A DNA stretch of 64,000 bases from Pisaster brevispinus (taxonomy: Eukaryota; Echinodermata; Asteroidea; Forcipulatida; Asteriidae): contig JAMKCF010000016.1 in NCBI GenBank assembly GCA_023634235.1, positions 10,042,866 to 10,106,865 on the forward strand, in the 5' to 3' direction. Both the position numbers and the translations under genes were made by a program. The stretch's first letter is position 1. Each line of letters begins with the position of its first letter. Under the pieces are notes generated by a model that was not told the origin of the DNA, did no database searches, and saw only the letters and a list, made by a program, of their open reading frames with translations. Positions 56,313-64,000 of this stretch are shown piece by piece.

Positions 56313-57184
56313 TTAGCAGCTTTAATATCTCCCCCATCTTCCTCCATGCCCACCCCCACCCCCCCCCCCCCCCAAACCAACATCCCCACCAGACAGATCT
56401 TAGACCGCAGGTCTGAACTGAACAAGGTTTAGCCAAATGGCACATCAAGACAAACCAAAGGAAACATTTTTCTTTAATCAAACTCAGCAACGGCAATGAT
56501 TGATCACAACTTTTAAAAAAACTAATGAAGATATTGGCAATGCTAAATCAACCTGCAATCATTATGATCACAGCACAGTTAATGAATAATTAACGCCGGG
56601 CATTTGCAAAAGGGTTACGGTACGTAACACTATATAACAGCGTCAACAAAGCAAACTTAACTGAATGGACAGTGGGCGAGTGTGTGTGTGTGTACACTCA
56701 TGGCGTTTGCGGAAGGCCAAACTAAACAAAATGGCGCAGACGTTCGGCGACTGGACATTCTCATTTCTCAACCGGTTGTTCAACACTCAAACGTGATGGT
56801 CGTACGCCCTACACTGGCTAAAAATACACATTCTCCAAGCCTCTAGTCTAGCCTATACTTATTACTGAGATCCATCACTCTATTGTCTATGCTAACTAAT
56901 AAATTCTGAAAGCAACGGGGTTGTATTGTAATGCTAAAGGTCATGTACGACTGTACAGTGTGTAACGTTGAAGTAATGCGGGGCTGACCTCAGCAGTGAG
57001 CAGCACACAAACCGTCTTTCGTAAAACCGGACATCATTACACCGGCCGTTAAATGACAGAAACAGACTAGTTTACCTTACGATCCACCGATGAAACTTTC
57101 TCCAAAACCCCACCAGGAACATACACCTAAAGTCGATCGAGAACGAGACATGATCTATGAAAGGTGTAAAGCAGGAAAGTGCGC

Positions 57185-57194
57185 GGGAATTCCC
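57185..57194. promoter_or_regulatory. Perfect palindromic kB-type site GGGAATTCCC
   Basis: The ten bases are a full match to the Rel/NF-kB consensus and to the symmetrical class bound by p50/p52 homodimers. The site lies 5.4 kb upstream of the BCL3 ATG in a comparatively CpG-containing stretch (about 56640-57300) that could be promoter DNA. The assignment to BCL3 is inference. Confidence 0.4.
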
Positions 57195-58796
57195 CTGTCC
57201 GAGCGAGACTCGACATCATTTTTCTTTTAACGCTGCCATCGACGTGATCATCAATGCGTGCCACGTTCAACGCGCGTTAGAATAGGGAATGTCCCTTATT
57301 GTGCAACCGGGTCTATCTGTGTGTGTGCAGAATGCGTATGTATTGTACATGTACAATGTACATGTACATGTACAATAATATACACGTATGCCAACAGTGC
57401 ATACGATTAATACGTTGCAGTAAAAAGCAGTACAGTCAATACACACCCTCGCTGCACACCAGTACATCCCATGTACATGCAAATTGAGTTGCTCGGTTAT
57501 TCAATTTGCATTATGTCCCCGCACCATAAAGCACAACGACAGTGACCTGACACGGTTTTGGCTGAACAAGAAACAGTTGAAACGCTCGGTGATTCCCCAC
57601 AGCGTTTAACTCGGGTTAATGTTTTATCTTCAACGCCGTGATAAATAATATGTGTCACACCGGCGGCCTTGAAGTGAAGCTTTCGAAGAAAACATTTTGT
57701 TTCTGATTGTCGAGGTCGCGACGGGAATTTCTTCCTGCTTTTATTTCCAAAGGGAAAGTACATCATTTGTCTTTTTTTTTTTTTTTACTGGGGAGGGGAA
57801 AAGGGTCGTATTGTGTTCCTAAAATATGAACAGCCTGCAACCGACAAGTGAAAACTAAGTTGCGAAATCTGGGAGAGTTGTCGGTTTGATACAAATATTT
57901 CCAAAGTGTTTTAATGATTTCTTTTTTTACAGTTTCCGCAGACGTGGAAGTGTGATAATTACCGGCCGTAGCAGCTGCTGTTATCAATGGTTATTTTGTT
58001 ATCAATGGTCACCTCGTCACACCGTTGATATCCACTCACGTTTTGCTTGTTATATCTCATGCATTTCAATCGCCTTTAACTACTTGTAAAGTTTGACTTA
58101 ATTTTATTTGATTGAACAAAATAAAATTTAAATAAAGATGTAGGCCTATTTATGTTTATTTATTTATTTTAGTGGAGTTGTACAACTTATTTTATTTCAA
58201 CACCACATGTTCAAACAATTCACATTAGCAACATTCATTCATTTATTTATTAGTTTTATTTGTTGTGGTATTCGTTTATTTGTTTGTTTGTTTGTTTGTT
58301 TGTTTGTTGGGGTGTTGTTTGTTTGTTTGTTTGTTTGTTTGTTGGTTTATTGCTTTTATTTATGTATTTATTTATTTATTTATTTATTTATTTACTTACA
58401 GTACTTTGAGTTATGTACTCATTGGCATATGTATATTTTGGTATACTATTGCTTGTTTGATCATGGAGGTAGTGATTGGGTTATTTGTCTGTTTACTTAC
58501 GTTTTTAATGAGGGTTTATTGTATATTAGTTTTATTTTAATTTTGTATGGTTTAAACCATTCAAGGTTTCATCCTATCAGTTTTCAGTTCCTCCCTATTA
58601 ATAGCTGAATTCGTTGCACACATCTGTTTAATACATCTTTGGTTCCCAGTTTCCTGGAACCAAAACAATTTTAGAACCGGTGGGGGAATTACCACGTGAT
58701 TTGCTTACTCCAGTGCATGGTAGAATGACGCTTGGGGAACCACCGATTCTTGTAATGGTTTCTCTTTTAGAGAAGCCATCTTCCATTGTTAATCGG

Positions 58797-59172
58797 GGCT
58801 CGAAATTTACACCGAACCGCAGGCCATTTCGCCCAATTTTGGGGTCAAAGTAAACTCATGACCAAATAAGTTCGGTTGTCTATCTTGGGGTTGTTGGGTT
58901 TTTTTTTCAATTGAATAGTAAATAAAAATTGTTTGCAAAGAAACAGCATCATTTTATTATTTTCAACTTGATGTCCCATTTGCAGTAAAACTCATACGAT
59001 TTACATGTTATTGTACTTACCAGTAATAGGCCCCATGGCAAGTAAAAATCAATCTTCTCTTCGCACTTGTTCAATAATAGTACAGCAAATTGTTCTCAAT
59101 GTGATTCTGGTCCAGTAAAGACTCTTAACAAGCCCTGCGGCCTTGTTGATTTTGCCCCCCAAATGTTAGCCC
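58797..59172. mobile_element. Element D, copy 2
   Basis: Starts GGGGCTCGAAATTTACACCG and ends CCCAAATGTTAGCCCTGGG. Internal parts match copy 1 in the same order. Confidence 0.6.
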
Positions 59173-60140
59173 TGGGTAGTCTTGGTTGTTCAATGCGTGG
59201 AAATTCGCCGCAAGTAAAACATTAAAATAAAGTTAAGGAGACTAGAAAAGCTTGTATTAAAAACCAAATTCCTTTGGGCAGCAAGTTTCTAGTGGCATAT
59301 ATTATTTGATCCCCACCCCACCTCCTCCATTACTACCATAAAATCGATGCCGTCGACCTCAGCCTATATCCCGATCCATTGTGTATAGTTGTATGTTTAA
59401 AGTGTAGCCCCGCGACCTTGGCACTCCGGGTACTTGTTTGATTGTATTCACACACGACCCCCCCCCCCCCCCCTAAACGGAGATAACAGCAAACCGGATT
59501 TTGAGGCCAATTGTGTTCACAGGCCTCTTTTTCATAGCTCCATGCTCAGTCACTGCTTCAAATAAAAGAGGGACACTTTTTATGGACGACGTGGTATAAA
59601 TTGTATTCAAGCTTTTGAATGTTAACTTATTGTGGCAATGACGTCACCCGCGGCTTCTGCGTCTGATGCCCTACTGCAAAAATACAGTTTACGCTCGCGT
59701 TAGCTGTAAAATGAGCAGGCTACTGCCAAATTTAGATCTTTCTATTGTTGATCAACAAACCTGCTGATTCGTATGGGCGGCCGAACGTTAGCAAAAAGCA
59801 TTCAATCGTGTTAACAGATGTTGTGACCGAATTCAACATTTCTGCAAATTTCCCATTAATATCTAATACATCCCATGATTGGTTGTTCTGTTTCCAACAA
59901 AGTCAACAGTATTTTTGAGTATTTGTGTAACTTTGTAACTTTTGCTTTGTAGTTATGGCTTCCCATAGTTTTTCCAACCTTGGTTGGCAAAAACTCAGGC
60001 TGTGACGTTGCAACAGAAGAAGGTCCATACTTAGACCAGGCTGAAAGCATGCTCCTAATTTTTTTTTATGGCTAAAGCACGCGCGCAATGTATTTTGCGA
60101 AGTGAGTATGCCACTTTAATTGGGAGTCAAACTTCACGCA

Positions 60141-60300
60141 GGGCCCAATGATTCATAAAGCCCGCAAGCACAAGAACTTGCTGTGCACAGGAAAAAAAAT
60201 CGTGCTTAGCAGAAATACCATACAGTTTACACTGCTGCGACTGGTACCTCAAACATTTCTTGCTTAGCAAATAAGAAATTTGGCTAGCAGAATTTTCTGC
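60141..60300. mobile_element. Diverged foldback element
   Basis: Begins GGGCCCAATGATTCATAAAG and keeps the GCTTAGCAGAAATACC and CGACTGGTACC parts of the core, but its right terminus has decayed. Confidence 0.5.
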
Positions 60301-61654
60301 GTCACCCTCCGTAACAGTGTAGTATGAGTAGAAGTCCCCTCGAAAATCCCGCGAAGTGAAAGTACATGTATAACTCATTCCCCGATGATAAACAGAAGGA
60401 CAAGTTATTATCATAGCGACCTTTAGTCTCCCGGTTTTCAAAATCTCAGAGGATTAACAAAAAAACAAGAAATGTAGGTCATTATTTTGAACTCAGTAGT
60501 TTCCCGATTTCAAATCCAGTAGACTAGTATGCATCAGCAATATAGCAGATTGAGTTCTACAACAATCTACGAAGCAAACAAAAAGAAGACAAGGGGGGGG
60601 ATGTTACCACACTCTATATCTCTACTGGAAAATAAAAATGAGAAGCGTTGTTTATTGATCATTCAGTTTGGTGTTTTACCCAATGGAATAATTCAAAATT
60701 TACATTTACACAAATGTTGAGTTTACACTGACTTTATTACTAATTAGAATTGATAACAATCAGTATAATCTGAAACTGCATTGGAGAGACATGTGTGCCC
60801 GGCTCGGTGGTTGGCAATAGAGTGGTCAAAACACCAATTTTTTTTTTATATTAACACTTTCACGGGAAAAACAAATTCCACTAGACTCAGTTTCCTAGTA
60901 CATTCATGATTTGGCTACGAATCGATGCACTTTTTTTGCAACGCAATGCAACCACAATCAAATATTCGATATTCTCCCCGAAAACGCGCATTTTTTGATG
61001 AAGGTTTCTAATTGTTTTTGTTTATATCAATAAATTGGGCAATGCACTCGTAAAGATGCTAGGTTCGATTTTTTAGACCGATCAAAATAGATTAAGATTA
61101 TAAAAAGCTATTTCTATAAATTCGGGAAAGTTATACTAAGCTTTCATTATAATGTATTGCAAGAAACAATCCGCCAAGTGGTAGTAAATCAAAACACAAG
61201 TAAATGAGTTACTGTGGGGATCAAAACATTATCTTACATTCATTAGTCATGTACAAACAACTTTGCATGTTCCATGTATAGTGTGCATTGTCCGTGGCAT
61301 TTGTGTGAAAGTTTTAATTTTTTTCGTTTTAAAACAGCACCATCTGTCAAAACTCGTTCGGAGAAAAAACAGCACCTGTTAAAATTCGTCGGGAGAAAAA
61401 TTTTCATTTTTAAAATAAATTAATTCCAGCGAAAATTGGACCGTGCAACTTTGATACAAGTTATAATTGCATCGGGGATGATTTATGTCCGGAGAAAAAA
61501 AAGTATTGTGATCTGTGTTTGTTACTATTTTTATACTGTATCAATAACTACACATGACGGGTGGAAGTTTCAATGAGGGCGCTTTCCAACTCCCACGATG
61601 ATGAATCCACCACGGCCGCGATCTGTGTCGGACCTGCACAGAGCTAATTGATTG

Positions 61655-61700
61655 GTCTGCGCATGCGTACTTTGACTCTTGCTTGTTTCCATAGACATGG
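61655..61700 (+). promoter_or_regulatory. NRF1-like and X-box-like motifs before DRC12
   Basis: GCGCATGCG, the NRF1 palindrome core, is near 61658. GTTTCCATAGACATG at 61685-61699 resembles an RFX X-box (GTTNCCATGGNAAC), with a good left half and an imperfect right half. Both lie about 90-130 bp upstream of the ATG. RFX control would be expected for a ciliary gene, but this is a motif match only. Confidence 0.3.
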
Positions 61701-61790
61701 CCAAACGCGCGGCGGTGTGTACACTTTGTAAATTATGGCTGTTTAGTGTTTGTGAACTTATATAATGTGAATATATTTGAGAAGCTCAAA

Positions 61791-63497
61791 ATGCCGCCCA
61801 AGAAGAAAGGAAAAGGGAAGGGCAAGAAGGGAAAGAAGAAGAAGAAGAATGGTGAGTCTTTTGATTTCTTTTCACGTGTTGTTTGTGATCATTATTGGGC
61901 CATTTTTTTAGCGTGTCGTGGCCGACCGCACTGAATTTATTAATTTGAGTTGTGGTGGCTGCTGGGAGCCGTCGCATTGTGGGTTCGAATCTCGGTCCCG
62001 GTACTTTATTGAGACAGACATTTAACTATAATTGCTCCTTGGCATTTATAGCCTTATAGATCCTACAGAGTTAATGATAGAATATAATTAGAAGTAGAAG
62101 ACATGAACTCTACCGCACAAAAAATAGAATTTGATCAGACATTTTATTATTTATAATTTAATTACTTAGTCAAGATTAAAACTATTTTTTGTAGGGAAGT
62201 TTATGCAAGCAATCGGAGGGGGAGGGGGTTGGAGGTGATAGGATGAGGGTGTGGGTGGTACCTGGTAAGGATGACAAGGGGGGGGGGTTGATGACATTTA
62301 TAAGCTACAAGTAACAGAACTGGAGTAAAAACTGAACTTTGTGAATGTGATTTGCGTTATTGGCAAAAAGAAATTTCATGATAATTTATATTTATGGCAG
62401 TGTGTATATTTTGCCGGAACTGAACATGCTAAAAATACTGTTTTTAGGAATTAATTTTAGAAAATTGAAAGGAAATTATTATAATTTTTCTGGAAAAAAA
62501 AGAAAAAAATAGTGTCGATGCGGATTTGAACGCAGGAGCAGTAGTGATTCCACTGGGCTACATTGGTAGTGGTAGAAAATCACTGTAATTTAATACGTTA
62601 TATAATGCAGACTGCGCATAGAAAAGGGCGCTGTATGATCTGCTAGCTTAATAGCATTTACTAAGTAGATATATACACTATCTACTTATAAATCATTACA
62701 AAATCATTACTTTGCTAATTATGTAGATTGTATTATTTTTTTTAGATGCTGAATTAACGATCGAAGATAAATACAAGCAGACGCTGAATGAGATCGAGGC
62801 TCTTAAAGATCACCTTTGTAAGTTATTTTTCCTTTTTGTGAGTCAACTGTAATTGTAGGGGTGGGGGTTGAGTCCACTGTGATTGTAGGGGTGGGGGTTG
62901 GGTCCACTGTGATTGTAGGGGTGGGGGGAGGTTTGGTTGAAACTCAAGCCTTTCCAAACCATAACCTTAGTTGTAGTTGTGTCTCCTCCAACAAAATGGT
63001 TTGCCATCTGTATTCTTCTTGTCTGATATTTGCTCTAAAAAGAACTTCAAGTGATGTTGTCACCTCTTCAATTTGGAGTAAAAATACCTCAAAACAATTG
63101 TTTGTGTCCTTGCTCTGTGTGAAGTGTAAGTTTTATTATTATTAAATATTTCTGGTGATGAAACCAAGGATGCCACTTATGTGATTTTAGTGACTGGGAG
63201 ACAACTGGCTTCTGGATGAAGGAGAAATGACCAGCATAATGACTGGGAGTAATAATTGTCGTGCGTCATGAGCGTTATACTTGACGGTTACCGTTGCTCT
63301 ATACATTTCAGTTATTATATTTTGTACTTTTACAATCTGGATGACTGATCTCATCTCTTATTTTTCCGGTGCCTCAGCGAGTAGGAAGGATCTTGCAAGA
63401 CGCTCTCACGCTCACAGTGAAGAATGGAAGATGAAGATGAAGATTGCCCAGGAGGATCTGGATCAGCAGAAGACTGACCAACGTGATGTCACATCAG
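61791..63497 (+). CDS. DRC12: Dynein regulatory complex subunit 12 / CCDC153-like, 5' exons only
   Basis: Probable component of the axonemal nexin-dynein regulatory complex. Exons: 61791-61851, 62746-62817 and 63378-63497; phases 1, 1 and 1 agree and the gene runs off the right edge, with 84 codons seen. The start MPPKKKGKGKGKKGKKKKK is a Lys/Gly tail typical of several axonemal proteins. It is followed by coiled-coil sequence: EDKYKQTLNEIEALKDHL, then SSRKDLARRSHAHSEEWKMK and IAQEDLDQQKTDQRDVTS. The block ALKDHLSSRKDLARR resembles the LRDHLALRRDEARRA region that I recall from CCDC153. The ATG at 61791 is chosen because the upstream in-frame extension begins with GTG. Another short ciliary coiled-coil protein remains possible. 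Confidence 0.65.
61911..62045 (+). mobile_element. SINE family 1 head in DRC12 intron 1
   Basis: Starts GTGTCGTGGCCGACCGCA and carries GGGTTCGAATCTCGGTCCC, followed by the TTAACTATAATTGCTCC segment. The middle of the tRNA-like part is rearranged. Confidence 0.55.
62844..62932 (+). repeat. 30-bp tandem repeat, three copies, in DRC12 intron 2
   Basis: Unit TGTGATTGTAGGGGTGGGGG followed by TTGGGTCCAC. The G-rich part could form quadruplexes. It starts about 27 bp after exon 2. Confidence 0.7.
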
Positions 63498-64000
63498 GTA
63501 AAAGCTTGCTAATGCTACCCCCCCCCCAAAAAAAAACCCTAAATAAATGCAACAAGATTGCAAAATCCTTAACGACATTCTCATAATTTGTTCTCTTTCA
63601 ATTGGATAGAAAGCAGGCAGGTTACAGACCTATGTTCTGACACTCCTAGTGTATTTTCCTCATTCTAACCCTAACCCTAACCCTGGCGCGTAAACCACGA
63701 GGAGGTTTTCAGAACCTAGGGGTGCTGGAATATAGAACAGTCACTGGCAGGCCGTGGTAATAAAGGGTAGACGTCTGCCATGTATTTGTTCAAAGAGAGT
63801 AGGCAGATTAGTAGTCGCAGTTTCGACCAGGGCTGTACCTTATCTTGATTCAAAGAGAGTAGGCATCCCCACAGCAGTTAGTTTTATCAACCACCGTTCT
63901 CTGTCATCTAATATTGCAATGGAATGCAAGTTCACCAGTAGTAGCAGTTTTTCTGCCAACAAAGAGTTAACCATGAAACACAAACAGCAGGTTTTACCAC
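63498..64000. other. Intron 3 of the DRC12-like gene, partial
   Basis: No further exon is found before the edge. It holds a short telomere-like run (three CCCTAA units, about 63665-63684) and two copies of TTCAAAGAGAGTAGGCA (about 63790 and 63850). Confidence 0.5.

Larger units (their letters stand above)
51795..61790. other. Upstream region between divergent BCL3 and DRC12 genes
   Basis: Ten kilobases with no supported coding gene. BCL3 5'-UTR and promoter must lie in the left part; 56640-57300 is the most promoter-like stretch. Repeats: foldbacks (54076, 54813, 60141), repeat C (two copies), a palindromic MITE (53191), element D (two copies), TTTG and TTTA runs (about 58270-58395) and C runs near 55630, 56360 and 59460. 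Confidence 0.5.

Noticed and set aside
56701..56850. Short coding exon starting MAFAEGQTKQNG
   Set aside because: A 48-codon frame in a CpG-containing region with no homology; more likely promoter or leader DNA.
58207..58608. 133-codon hydrophobic ORF resembling a membrane protein
   Set aside because: Translation of TTTG and TTTA microsatellites and adjoining AT-rich DNA.

Overview
The window looks like nuclear DNA of a marine invertebrate deuterostome, most likely an echinoderm and perhaps a sea star. It is AT-rich, its genes are small phase-compatible exons with GT/AG introns, and its introns and intergenic DNA are crowded with tRNA-derived SINEs, foldback (MITE-like) elements and long C/G runs. 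The species assignment is inference from gene content and repeat style; I could not search a database.

I support five protein-coding genes. From left to right: (1) 2428-5455, minus strand, the first three exons of a membrane-anchored beta-galactosidase-1-like protein (GLB1L2/3 type), continuing off the left edge; (2) 13047-16808, plus strand, a complete three-exon galactose-3-O-sulfotransferase of 476 residues; (3) 22199-27715, plus strand, a complete five-exon selenoprotein S (SELENOS) of 200 residues, with an in-frame TGA as Sec, then Gly, then stop; (4) 33423-51794, minus strand, a complete seven-exon BCL3-type nuclear IkB protein of about 833 residues with seven ankyrin repeats; (5) 61791-63497, plus strand, the first three exons of a probable ciliary dynein-regulatory-complex subunit (CCDC153/DRC12-like), continuing off the right edge. 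Every exon junction given was read by eye, and all phases agree.

The gene-poor stretches (5.5-12.9, 16.8-22.2, 27.7-33.4 and 51.8-61.7 kb) hold no further gene that I can support. They hold several families of short non-autonomous elements. The commonest is a foldback element with GGGCCCAATTTCAT termini (about a dozen full or partial copies). There are at least two tRNA-derived SINE families with pol III A/B boxes, several other paired TIR elements, tandem repeats and many perfect palindromes. An isolated promoter-like block (four CCAAT boxes, then GGATCC and TATAAATA, 8699-8828) has no recognisable gene behind it.

The genes do not form a pathway. Two are glycan enzymes with an N-terminal membrane anchor (galactosidase and sulfotransferase), one is an ER-associated degradation factor, one is an NF-kB co-regulator and one is axonemal. 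I found no clearly new system. The points most worth following are the SELENOS Sec terminus with no obvious SECIS, perfect kB-type sites in and upstream of BCL3, the orphan histone-style promoter, and the nested and duplicated foldback elements.
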